Shown here one piece after another: positions 24,367 to 34,919 of a stretch of DNA of 64,000 nt (its first letter is position 1; the number at the start of each line of letters is the position of its first letter). The notes beneath the pieces were generated by a model. That model worked only from the letters and a program-made list of their open reading frames with translations. It was not told the DNA's origin and ran no database searches. Origin of the DNA: Metallyticus violacea. Its lineage: Eukaryota > Arthropoda > Insecta > Mantodea > Metallyticidae. Position numbers and translations under genes: made by a program. Location: the NCBI GenBank assembly GCA_030762175.1, contig CM060833.1, positions 4,350,501-4,414,500 of the forward strand, in the 5' to 3' direction.

Positions 24367-24546
24367 CTGCGTAAGGGTGATGCGGACGTCCGTATGAGGG
24401 TGGCAGACGGGGTACAAACCGGCGATTGGGCTCAGCACCTCCTTCATCACCTCCACCAAGTCCCAACATCATTCTGCAACTAGGCGCGTCATGGGCCGTA
24501 AGCCTCCAGGCGACTCCGCTGACAGTGATCAACACAATGCCCACTC
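24367..24546 (-). CDS. Coding exon with membrane segment and PPxY motif
   Basis: The minus-strand acceptor is TATGTTTCAG above 24546 and the donor is GTAAAT from 24366. The 180 bp exon begins with two bases (GA) of a split codon. It then reads VGIVLITVSGVAWRL, a hydrophobic stretch likely to be the inner part of a transmembrane helix. A cytoplasmic stretch follows, with Gly/Glu-rich GLGGGDEGGAEPNRRFVPRL, then LPPSYGRPHHPYA holding a PPSY motif. It ends with one base of a codon completed in the next exon. The order membrane segment then proline-rich tail suggests a type I single-pass receptor; the extracellular exons must lie above 24546 and were not found. CUB/LDLR-class receptors with PPxY tails are one possible family, but this cannot be tested here. 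Confidence 0.75.
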
Positions 24547-24595
24547 CTGAAACATAAACATAACTCAAGTGTATTTACTTGCTGGGCTGAAAACA

Positions 24596-24700
24596 AGATC
24601 ATTAAGCGAATTCCTCCCCTAGTAGAACAACTTTAAAAATGAATACAAAATTCAAATTATTGCCTTATTATTTTGTAAAATGAAATAAGTTATGGCTATA
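24596..24700 (+). repeat. Dispersed repeat R3, copy 1
   Basis: Begins TTAAGCGAATTCCTCCCCTA and shares GTAGAAxAACTTTAAAAA, ATGGCCTTATTA-like and GTGTGGTA segments with 29558-29662 in the same orientation. Function and class unknown. Confidence 0.65.
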
Positions 24701-24774
24701 CTGTGTGGTATTTGGGGAACAAAATGGAATACTTGTAATCTACAAGTATCACAAAAGAGAAACCACATTTTTAG

Positions 24775-24802
24775 AATTATTATTATTATTATTATTATTA
24801 AT

Positions 24803-24838
<36 letters not shown>
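24775..24838. repeat. ATT/AAT self-complementary microsatellite
   Basis: A run of ATT triplets is followed directly by a run of AAT triplets, so the two halves can pair as a long hairpin. A second small hairpin (ACTTGTA-ATC-TACAAGT) lies at 24731-24747. Confidence 0.9.
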
Positions 24839-24840
<2 letters not shown>

Positions 24841-24882
24841 TCACAAAATTAATGGTATAAGTAATTTCACCAACAGAACTTC

Positions 24883-25180
24883 GTCGGTCCTGGTGGTGTA
24901 GCAGTAACTATACTTACCTTCTAAACCCAAGATCGCGGGTTCAAACCCGGCCAGGACCGATGGATTTTTTCCAGTGTAAAAATCCTAAGTATGTCTTCCT
25001 TCGGAAGGGAAGTAAAGCCGTGGGTCCCGTGTCGTACATTTACGGCACGATAAAGAACCCCAAGCCTGAAAGAAGAGACCTCTAAGCAAAATTTGTTTCA
25101 CGCTCTGAGTTGAATGGGACGCTGATGACCTGAGATGTTAAAGACAGACCGTAAATAAAACAAATAAACAACAACAACCA
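24883..25180 (+). mobile_element. tRNA-derived SINE, family S1, copy b
   Basis: Begins GTCGGTCCTGGTGGTGTAG (A box) and has a B box GGTTCAAACCC followed by CCAGGACCGAT, which pairs with the 5' end as an acceptor stem. The common body (CTTCCTTCGGAAGGGAAGTA, CCGTGGGTCCCGTGTCGTAC) follows, then a tail CAAATAAACAACAACAACC. The tail joins mariner sequence at 25181. Confidence 0.85.
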
Positions 25181-25760
25181 TGCATATCCCAGAACACGGT
25201 CACTATAACTTTTTTCGCAAATTGCGTCACTTTGAATTTCTTCTTTGCTAGGGTATCGGTGCGTGTAGCGGTGCGCCTTGTACTCGTCACGGCCTGCCCT
25301 TCTGCAGCATAACGTAGCAAGTGCTCGTCTTCCTGGCTATCTGTCAGGTTCTTCGTTACCTAGCGGCACCAACTTGAGGACAATTCACGCACGATATCGT
25401 ACACCGTACCGTACGCACTCTGACAAGGTTGGCATGAATCCGTCAATGGCTGTGACTGGTCGTCAGGAATGTGGTGAGTGAACAAGGTGCACACGGTCTC
25501 CTTCAAAGAATGTGCACCACTTGGAAATATTGCTGGGGTCTTACCTTAAACGTCCATCATTTCCCTGCGTATTTCACTCGGGGTTTTGTATTTTCGCTTA
25601 CAAAATACCAACAACACCTCTTTGGTCTTCACAATAACATACACGCCATCTTTGCTTCTGACGCAAGAGCTGCACTTGATCGAACACATGACATCTCTAG
25701 TGCGAACTTCAGACTACATGTCTGCAGAATTTCACCGTCACAGCTACGATAACATCGCCG
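25181..25760 (-). mobile_element. Mariner transposase N-terminal half (family I)
   Basis: In shifting minus frames: KYKTPSEIRREMMDV then KWCTFFEGDRVHLV (HTH, near 25500-25600), RPVTAIDGF (linker), then KKKFKVTQFAKKVIVTVFWD at about 25188-25247. This order matches mariner transposases, where KKxKxxxSAGKVMxTVFWD precedes the second catalytic block. The catalytic first D block is not clear, and the C-terminal half is absent where the S1 SINE begins. Several frameshifts; inactive. Confidence 0.62.
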
Positions 25761-25830
25761 GAAAAAATTATTGTGCGTTATTCCATTATTTTATGTCACA
25801 GAAGGCAGTGAATTTCTTCTTGTGGTGATA

Positions 25831-26316
25831 TTTACCGAGCGGAGTGGCTAATGTGGGATACACTTGAAATTAGCGCTTGGTAGATCCCGGGTTCGACTCG
25901 TGTTGGGCCTGTCATTCTGACCTTGTGTTTTTCTGTAGTTTTCCCTGGTCATATAGGCAAATGCTGTGACATCTGTTTCCTTTCCACGAATTCTCCGCTC
26001 CCCCATTTCATTCCGTTGGTTCTGTTACAGAGTTCTAAGTGCAAAATGAGATGGGCTGTTTCTATGTGCGTCGTGGCTGTGGTTTGCACTTGGGAAGGGT
26101 TTCTGCCCCTGCGTTTGGTGTGAAATGACCCCCTGAGAGGCTCAAATTCGGTGTCGCGGTGTTCTATCTGTAAACAACGTTAAGGACGCCGTCTATCTCT
26201 CTGCCTCACCACCCCCTGGATCCTTGCAACGTGTCTCCCTCACTTTATCCCTTCCTCATGAGGAACTCCCATGGGGAAATAAGTACAAAGGGCCTTGAGC
26301 ACGGCTGAAGTACCAA
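25831..26316 (+). mobile_element. tRNA-derived SINE, family S2, copy a
   Basis: Starts with CCGAGCGGAGTGGCTAATG (A box with extended D-arm) and a B box GGGTTCGACTC. It is followed by a body shared with 50925-51290: TTCCGTTGGTTCTGTTACAG, GGGCTG, CTGAGxGGCTCA, CTCATGAGGxxCCCxATG, then ACAAAGxxC. The leucine/serine-like head and long conserved body define a second SINE family. Confidence 0.75.
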
Positions 26317-27437
26317 AATATCTTCCTCCGTATTTCATAAATACAATTAAGCAAACACTAGCTCTCTAAAGCGCCTATTCGACTTATAATGAATGCTCTA
26401 CAAAAATAGTAAGCAAAAGTAAACTGGATAAAATAACAGAGAGAATTGTAGGTGAGACGACAGGAAGGCGATATAGCAATAAGGAAGAGGAAGAATAAAA
26501 TAGCGGAGAGGTCGGGTGTTCAAAATTCATGCAGTATATTGAGGCCTCTTATCAAACTGCTCACGTTAAGCAGAGCACTTTACTTGAAAACCCAGGTGTT
26601 CTGTTACACCCCCATTTGACTTTTTTTTATGTTCGGGGAAGTAATGTCGGTAAGCGGATCCATAAACAACGTCATGTTCTGCAAGAAATAGAAACGCTAC
26701 GGTTGTTCTTTGTAAACATACAAAGATATTATCCTTCTTTTCCTCCTTTCTACCTCTTTCTCAAAAATTACATTCAAAACGTGAGACAGACATTAATGGA
26801 AGAGAAATACCGCAGCTAAACGACATAACGGTCCAGTTTCCCTTCTTATTTGCGAGCCGCTCCCCCCGACTTGCCCGTAAACAAAGAGTGCACTTTCTCA
26901 AGCGATGGATGAATCGATAACACCGCCCGTTGCATCACAATCCGGCGGCTCTTTTTATTTCATGACTTATGCCCAGCATTCTTCGTCTTTAGTGACACGT
27001 CGCCAGAATATCACAACGTGACATTGCGCACAAATCTTTCTCCTGCTAAATTCAGTCGGAGATTTATGCAAACTCTGTTATGAAAGAGACAATAATAAAA
27101 ACCCTGGTCCGGGAAAAACAGTAGACTATCTAGTACAATCGAGGACAAAAATAATCTCTCTGTACACAGTACAGCGGTTTCCGGTCGTTTAACATGAACT
27201 TTCCACCTCTTCCTCAGCGGGGAACGCACTTGCATGCAGTACGTGCAATTTATTGCATCGCCTATAGATTTTGTGTATCTTAACTTTTACCTTACTTAAT
27301 GGGTTCAATATTTCCGTTTTGTGTTATCTATAAGTGATTATGCATATGTAACAGAACTTCTAAACTTTTCCATTGTTGCGATACTGCTGGTTTTAATGTA
27401 GTAGGCAGTGACGTGTGTTTAATAACAGCCGCACAAA
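26317..27437. other. Unassigned DNA
   Basis: No recognised gene, RNA or repeat. The 96-codon ORF at 26529-26819 has no domain pattern. Confidence 0.4.
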
Positions 27438-27672
27438 ATGGGTAAAACAATTGCATTAACTTCTCTCATTAGCTTTTGAAGGCCTTTCAATTCGACACAT
27501 TTCATCAGAGAAAGGAATTGATCGGTCCACCGTTTCAACATTAAAGGCCAAATACAAGAAACTGGTATTTAGAACGAATTTAAGGAAGAGGCAGGAAAAA
27601 GTACTGCGGATCTGTCTGAAAAACCGGCGTATGACTTCAGAGGAGTTGAAAAGAGAGAGGAAAGAAATTTTT
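27438..27672 (+). mobile_element. Tc1-like transposase HTH fragment
   Basis: The frame starts MGKTIALTSLISF and continues in a second frame as REKGIDRSTVSTLKAKYKK, then RTNLRKRQEKVLRICLKNRR and MTSEELKRE. This is the N-terminal paired-like helix-turn-helix pattern of Tc1 transposases (MGK start, STVSxxLKxxxETG, then TxxxDRxLxRxxxxNRRxT). The catalytic part is missing, replaced by a microsatellite. Confidence 0.55.
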
Positions 27673-27753
27673 AGTGTGGTGCTTTGCAGCAGATACAGAC
27701 CTTTACAGTAGTGGTGGCTGTGGTAGTAGTAAATAGTAGTGGGATGGTAGTAA

Positions 27754-27755
<2 letters not shown>

Positions 27756-27833
<78 letters not shown>

Positions 27834-27880
27834 ATAGTAGTAGTAGTAGTAGTAATAGTAGTAGTAGTAGTAGTGATGGT
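27756..27880. repeat. Compound microsatellite TTA then GTA
   Basis: About a dozen TTA triplets change abruptly into GTA triplets with a few interruptions. The long Val/Leu-only ORFs across it on both strands are artefacts of the repeat. Confidence 0.95.
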
Positions 27881-27977
27881 GGTTGTAATAGCGCATTTAT
27901 TTCAGTGGCACCAATGCAATAAACCTTCAACGGCCAGACGGGTCGAATGGGGGGTGCTTTTACAGTACTCTATGTAG

Positions 27978-29419
27978 GTTTGATTTAATATTTCACATAA
28001 ACTATAAAACAAACATATGCATCCAACAATAAAATAAAAAGAGAATTGTTTAAATATAAAAAAAATTTAACTGGTATATGTACAGAGCTAGTTAACAGTC
28101 ACATGTGTAACTTATGAAGCATGTGGTTCAGTGGCATGTGTGGGAATATTGTCAGTACCAAAACTACCGGTTAGGGAAACATTTCCCTGTACAATTTTCC
28201 ATCATACATGACAGAGAGGCTTAGCAAGAAGATGTTTCGACTCCTTTGCGAGTGAGGTTAAGAAAATACAGGCACATCAGTTGGTAACTATTGCCAATTT
28301 TAATTAAAATAGACGATGATAAATATGATACAATGCCGATTAGGTTTAATGTGTTCAGTAATTTGGAAACTTCGGTATTTTTAAAGTGATTACCTGTGGA
28401 GAAGTTCAGTTCGACCTTGGAGTGCAGTGGAGTTAAATGTAACAGATGGATCATTTGGCGCCTTGCCTAGCTAATTATAACAACACCAACGATATATTGC
28501 TCATTAATAAATGTTGTGAAGGCAACTTTACCACTAGATCATGATGAAAGCTGGTAAAATAAATATTGCATTAGAACAATTGAAGCTTTCTTATGTAAAT
28601 CAAATTATAGCAGAGCTTTTGTTATGGACTGCAACTTTTTCTTAGTTAAATGTATTTTGCATTGCATTTTTTTCCAGTAGCTTGGTTAAAATTGTTCATT
28701 CTACTTGTAGAGAGCGTGTAATTAGATATAAATGGCTAACCATTTTAAATTTGTGTGGCTTTACGAAAGACAAAGGTCAAATCTATATATAGGTGCATTG
28801 TGTTTAAATTATTCATTCATTTTAAGTTCCCTAAATTTACTTAAAACAATTTCATGCATATTAAACTAATGAAACATATTTGATTAAGTTATTCTTATTT
28901 ATGCATGTGTTATAATTATTGTTCTTATATCATTATTTATTGCACTGCCGGCCAGTAGCTGATTTACCATTTTTTGTACATGGATGATTTTGTGTAAGTC
29001 AAATTCATATTATTTTATAGTTCGTTTACATATGAGAAATTTTGTTTGTAAAGAATTTCAGATTCTTAAAAACCATCGAAGTATTTTCCAATGACAATTA
29101 ATGTCATCTTGTAAACATAACATTGCATCGTGTTTGCTATTGACAGTAGTAGTACGCCGTTTTTTCTGCATTTGATGAGTGCAGTCGTTATTGGCAGAGT
29201 GACTTCTATCGATAACAGCCCTCGATTAATAACTTGACAATACAAGCTTAAGTTTTAAAATTGTGCCTGGAAATGAGTTGGACATAAACATTCAACAATA
29301 ACTACAAACGGGCGTATGTTTACATTACATTTCCTCAACGTTTTGTTCAAGTATTTTTTTTACACCGATTGTCATGAAAAACGGGATTTTATATATTAGG
29401 AAATTATTGCACAGACTTC

Positions 29420-29452
<33 letters not shown>

Positions 29453-29557
29453 AAATCCTGGATATCGCGTTCTAGATAGAGAAAACTTTTCGACAGCTGT
29501 TAGAAAGTTGCAATAGACAGGGTCTTTCAGAAAGTTCGTGACGCAGGAACTGCGAAA
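27978..29557. other. AT-rich DNA with a pure A-run
   Basis: No gene or RNA recognised. A 30-base A-run occupies 29422-29451 and is not preceded by an element I can identify; it could be the tail of an unrecognised retroposon or a simple expansion. Confidence 0.4.
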
Positions 29558-29662
29558 ACTAAGCGAATTCCTCACCTAGTAGAATAACTTTAAAAAAAAT
29601 CCAAATTATGGCCTTATTAACTAATTAAATGAAACAAGTTATGACATAACCGTGTGGTAAAC
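29558..29662 (+). repeat. Dispersed repeat R3, copy 2
   Basis: Matches 24596-24700 in order and orientation, starting TAAGCGAATTCCTCACCTAG. It abuts R1 copy b and may be an outer part of that element: a faint match to plus-strand sequence just beyond 59345 is visible. Confidence 0.6.
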
Positions 29663-29699
29663 TACAAAAATTAATAGTACACTATTAGTTATGTGAACC

Positions 29700-30800
29700 A
29701 TTTGACTAATAATAGACAAAGCTATAATGTGTGAGTATTTTTAAACATTTTTAAATGTAACCATGTTTATGAACTGAGCCCTTGATATCATCTTCACATT
29801 CACTAAAACAGAGAGAAACAACAGAAAGTTTCGAGTTACGTTGTGTATTTAAGATGATGTTGTTCATATGTTTCAATAAAACAAAAACATGTCACTATTT
29901 AAAAACAATTGCAATGTACTAAGTAAATAAAAACAGTCGAAAGTTACATCGATTTTCAGTGGCTTTGAAATTTAATTTAAATGTTATTAACATGTAACGT
30001 AAACGTTTTCTGAAGGTTATTACAGAGCTCTCTTATATACAAATATAATTCGCACTCACATATTACATTAACATTTCACATTTGCTATCTTCACGACGAT
30101 ACTTTTGTTAAATATAAAACATATGTAACGTTATAAATACAGTTTATAGACGGAGTTAAATTGTCCTTTTATTTTAAAACAATATAGAGAAAATTAAACA
30201 GAAGATTTAAATTTATATTTTCAAGTTTACCTTTACTGCTAACGGTCCAATTTTCCAAATTTTCGTAAACCTTTTTTTTTATTTAATTTAAATGGCATAT
30301 ACGTAGTTTATTGCGGGAAAACAAATATTAATAACGGTAGAGCGATTTTTAAATTTTGGGGTTTTAGGTACCCCCCCTTCTAATGGTCTGATTTAAATTA
30401 TTTTCAGAAACTATTTTATTATTTTATTTTAATGCCAAATACTGAGCTTACCTTAAATAATTAAAACTGCGGCCGCTAGAACAATTTTAAAATTTCGCTT
30501 TAATCCCCATTCATTTTTCAGGTATATCCCCACTTCTAACGGCCCGATTGCGATGATTTTCGAAAAATACTTTTATAAATTTATTAAAGAAATGTAAAGA
30601 GTTTTGTAGAGAAAAAACAAAATTTGCGGCCGCTAGAGCGATTTTAATTATTTAAAAAACGTTTCGCTATAGGCTAACCGCATCTCCCAATGGTACAATT
30701 TTGCTGGTTAACGAACTCAACGAATCGACTGTTAATTGATTTTACTTATAAGCCAAGTTTCGCGGAGAAAAAAGAAAAATTGCGACTGCTAGAGCTATTT
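29700..30800 (-). repeat. Composite repeat R1, copy b (inverse)
   Basis: Inverse complement of 58480-59345 over most of its length. Shared stretches include AAAACATGTxACTATTTAAA, ACAGTCGAAAGTTACATCGA and TTAACATGTAACGTAAACG. It has AT-rich units separated by 136-157 bp, with exact GCGGCCGC octamers at 30469-30476 and 30626-30633 and a diverged one at about 30782. No ORF. Ends at the mariner junction at 30801. Confidence 0.72.
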
Positions 30801-30801
30801 A

Positions 30802-32032
30802 CGAGGATAAATTCATAAGTTTCCGGCCTCGCCGATAAGGATTATCGCCTTCACAAAACCCTTATTTGATGTCATACCTTATCTGTTAAGTAAATGATTG
30901 CAGCTGTAACTTCCGCCCCGCTGTGATAAGTTGTTCCGATATAGTTACATAAGGAAGGCCATGTGTAGAAGATTGTGACATGTTCACAATGGAGTTACAG
31001 CTGTTATTAAGTTCTTCACAAAAGAAGGACTTACTCCAAATGAAATTAAACAGCGATTGGACGGTGTATATGGGGAAGCATCCCCCTCACATTCCACCGT
31101 AAAAGAATGGGCCAAACTTTTTCGAATGGGTCGAGAAAGCATTGAAAGCGAAGAGCGTGCCGGTGCTTACTCCTGAAAACATCGCTCTTGTGGTAGGAGA
31201 AATTATGGAAGATCGACGGCTCAAAGTTACAGAAAGAGCAGCAAGGTTGGGCCTTTCTAAAACAACAGTCCTTCGAATTATTCATGAACATTTAAACATG
31301 AATAAGGTTAGTGCAAGATGGGTGTCTAGACTTCTTTCCTTAGTCCAAAAGCAGCAACGAGTCATCTGCTGTCAGACATTTTTGGAGCTTTGCCGTAGTA
31401 ACGAGCGAGAAGTTGTGCAAATCATTGTTACAGGAGATGAAACTGTGTCCCTTGTCCAAAAGAGAATCAATGGAGTGGCAGACGTAAACCTGGCGAAGCA
31501 CCGCCTCTAAAGGTCAAGGTCACTCAGTCATCCAACAAGATCATGGCCACAATCCTTTGGTACTATGAAGGAATACTCTTCATTGATTTCAAGGAGAGGA
31601 ACATCACAGTAAATGGGGTGTACTATGCTGGCCTACTGCACAGACTACGAGCTTACATCAAAGAGAAAAGGCGAGGAAAGCTGAGTGGTGGTGTGCGCCT
31701 TCTTCACGACAACGCGCCTGTGCACACAGCTCTTGTTGCAAATGAATCTGTGAAGAAATGTGGCTTCAAGGAGATCGATCATCCACCCTACAGCCCAGAT
31801 ATAGCTCCCAGTGACTATTTCCTCTTCTCAAAACTCAAGAAGAACCTTCGAGGAAGGAAATTTAAGTGTGACGAAGAAGTGATGGACGCTGTTTAGGCCC
31901 ATTTTGCAGACAAAACTTCTGACTATTTGGTGGGTGGGGGGTTGAAATGTTAATTCAAAGATGTGAGAAGTGTATTGCCCTAAATGGTAACCTATAAAAT
32001 GGTTAGGCCGGGAACTTATGGACCTATCTCCG
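30802..32032 (+). mobile_element. Mariner family A, copy 2
   Basis: Starts after TA with CGAGGATAAATTCATAAG; the right end is the inverse of CGGAGATAGGTCCATAAG. About 1,231 bp. Frames at 31142-31510 and 31543-31896 cover most of the transposase: RLKVTERAARLGLSKTTVLR (HTH), IVTGDETVSL, ILWYYEGILFIDFKERN, RLLHDNAPVHTAL and YSPDIAPSDYFLF. The second and third aspartates are separated by 34 residues, the D34D spacing of mariners. All three catalytic aspartates are present, but there is a frame break near 31510, a shortened region after VTGDE, and an N-terminal defect, so it is not a working gene. Confidence 0.9.
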
Positions 32033-33109
32033 ATATAATTGGCACCGGTACAACCGGAATAGTTACAGTGCTTCGGTATTCGCTAAAAAGTGTTACATGA
32101 AATATAGCAATCTCCTACGGGTTGGTGGCTGTGTATTGCCGCTGTTGGGCAGCATTTTCAAAAATTTCTTGTAACAAATTCAGTGCTTATTATCAATTTT
32201 AAATACAGTAATATTTTATGGTTTTAGTAAAAATAAACATGCACGTGACCTCTATCTCCCGCTGCAGTTACTGCAGGACTGCAGTATTTTCCATTGCATA
32301 ATAACTGAAAATCTCATTGTATATGTAATTGATTATATTACGCAATGTTCGTATATAATTTTAATAAAAGAATATTTGTATATTAACATTGGAACGTGAT
32401 TAAATATTACACTATTACTATGTTAGTTACAAGCGCCTTTAATTTACTTTAGTTAAGATTTCTTTTCTCCAAACAGCATCAAATACTGATATAATCTAGA
32501 AAACGATATAAGTTATTAAAGGAAAAACGCAACAAAAAATTAAAACTTTTAATGCAGAGGAATTGTCGTTATTGTTTAATTGGATTTCCATGGGGTTAAT
32601 GTTTCTGACAAACGACATGATACAAACTTACCACGGTTAAAAATTAAAATTTCTTTCGGAGTTTTTAACTTCAATTTTGTGCGGAACGGAATTGAAATGT
32701 GTTGTATCTGCAGAAGACAGGCAATTCTTCTGAGTTCATTAATATGTATTAGCAAAACGGGGACGGGGTAATTAAACCAACGACCTTTCGTGCGGAGGAA
32801 AAAATGAAATATGTTTATTTTTCCAGATGTATGGTTACACTAGCGCTTTATCCCAGAAGTTGTTATTACTGCAGAAGGGGAGGGGGGGGGGAGGCTATTA
32901 GACCCAACTCAATTTTTTCCTCATCAACCTCTTGCCGGTTTATGTATACCAGAGCGCTTCCTTTTGCAATTAGCTGGTGAGGTGAGCCCTGCTGCCTACA
33001 TTCTAATTGCTGTCTGTTAGACGCAGCCCCAGTTTTTTTTTTTTTCCTTGCCAGGGATTTTCTGCACTTAGAGAAACACAGGAATGGTGTGCAGGGGTTT
33101 AAAATATTT
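32033..33109. other. Unassigned AT-rich DNA
   Basis: No recognised feature except a G-run near 32876-32890 and a T-run near 33033. The sequence just right of the mariner does not continue R1. Confidence 0.35.
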
Positions 33110-34020
33110 AACGTTCTGCACGGAGACAGTGGCGGAGCATATGCAGTCGCCGCACCGTATTATTTTGTAACGTTGTCTCCCTTTACATTCTGAACTAAGG
33201 AAATTCCCCAGTAAGTAGAATTTGTGAAAGTTATTACAGAGAACTAGAGAAGAGCCGTTACATATTGAAATTGATAGGAAGCAGTGACTCATGCACTTAC
33301 TACAAGCAGCCCATCGCTTCTGCCCATTTCTCATCTCTTGTAGAAGACGGGCCAAGCCAGTTAATCAGTCGCCACTGTTTTTTTTTCCCCGAGAGCCTTT
33401 GATGATATAACGATAGAGATTTTGTTTTACCACACCAATAATATTGTAGCTTCAGTCAATAGTAGTCGAGGATTTAAAAGAAGACAAACGTGCAGCTACG
33501 GGAGAGTTTATCAGTGTTATTGTTGGGATATCGAGTAACTCACATCAAACGTTTATCGCCTCTTTTGATACCGGCTGGGTATACGACGAGCATGGCTGTA
33601 ATACATTACTATTTCACAGTTGCTATCTTCACGACAATGCTTTTGTAAAAAAATAAAACACGTGTATCGTTACAAATTACGAGTTAATTTTCTCTCTCTT
33701 TTTATAACAAGCAAGAGTGAATAAAACGATGGAGCGGTGTTTAAATTTTGGTTTTCAGGTATACCCCTCCTCTTAATGGTCCGATTTCCCTAAATTTCAC
33801 AAAACCATTTTTCTTACTTTATTTAAAAGGTATATACAGAGTTTTGTTGTGAGTATACAAATATTGGTATTACTAGAGCGATTATTAAATTTTGGGTTTC
33901 AGGTAAATTCCCTCCTAATATTCTGATTTCGTTTATTTTCAGAAATTATTTTTAATATTTCATTTTAATGGCATATGCCAAGTTTCGTTGGGGAAAAAAA
34001 AAATTGCGGCTGCTAGAGCG
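33110..34020 (-). repeat. Composite repeat R1, copy c (inverse)
   Basis: On minus it reads through AT-rich units (GCTCTAGCAGCCGCAATTTT at the upper end) with GGTTTxCCTGAAACCC-like segments. It then has a module near 33300-33470 containing TTAACTGGCTTGGCCCGTCT, which is shared with 22590-22620 of copy a. This shows the middle module belongs to R1 and is not a chance neighbour. Lower boundary uncertain. Confidence 0.65.
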
Positions 34021-34218
34021 TTAACAAACAATATATAAGCAAGTTTTTTTTCGTCGGCATTTTTGGTGCCTAGTTAGCAAGATCGATGGATATCTGAATG
34101 AAGAAAAAAGTCAAAAGAGCGTCCTAACCCGTTATCGCTAGTTAATCTCCACGCCCGAAGATCAGATTTCAGTTCTGAAAACAGGTTATAGTCACAGAGG
34201 GCATGATATGGGCTGTAC

Positions 34219-34290
34219 CCTGCCGGCCGGCACGCTCGCCCATAGGCAAAGCACTTCGAGGGAAAGCAAAACTGATCGCATGGTACAACA
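34219..34290 (+). repeat. Short dispersed repeat R4, copy 1
   Basis: Shares GCTCGCCCxTAGGCAA then GGGxAAxCAAAACTGATCGC with 61528-61620 in the same orientation. Class unknown. Confidence 0.6.
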
Positions 34291-34919
34291 CTCCAGCAAC
34301 CTTTACTTCATAACATCCACTAAAAGGAAAATCTCAAGCGAATGTTTGAATTAGCCTACGCACGCATCTGCCAGTCGCCTTTCCGTAGTCTGGACTGATC
34401 AAATAAATAAACTCGATGTACGTATGTATAAAAGGAAAAAGCACAGAACATTATAAACAGGAAAAATAACAAAAATCTGCTGCTGGCGGGGGGGTTTCCC
34501 CAACAAAAGCGTAAAAAAGAGAGGAGAGTTAAAAGATCACCTGGTTACGGAAAGGAAGTCTGCAAATTTATATTTTACGCCGCGTTTCCTGGAAATAAAC
34601 CTTCCAGAGTTTTCAAAGCCTTCACCATATTTCGCCCCTTCCCATCGACGAAGAACAGAAAGGAAAGCGGTCTGGGAATGGGGAGAGTTGTTTGTCTCGT
34701 GGTTTGAAAACTGAATCCATTCTTCAGGCGTGAACGCTAGACAGACTTCTGGCTGCTCTTTCTAGAGGCCATGACCTGCTGTTCCAAATGTGCAAACTCC
34801 CACTACAATGCACATGTTCGACAAACTTCTAAATATTAATGTAATTAGGCTTTAAAATATGTACCTATTGATGACAACATTAATAGATTCGAATTTATTA
34901 CTTAGTTATAGTGCTCTTA
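34291..34919. other. Unassigned DNA
   Basis: No gene, RNA or repeat recognised. Confidence 0.4.

Noticed and set aside
24883..24960. Possible genuine tRNA gene
   Set aside because: Promoter boxes and stem fit a tRNA, but the same head with the same body recurs four more times, so it is a SINE.
27684..27977. ORFs rich in Val/Leu on both strands
   Set aside because: Translation of the TTA/GTA microsatellite.
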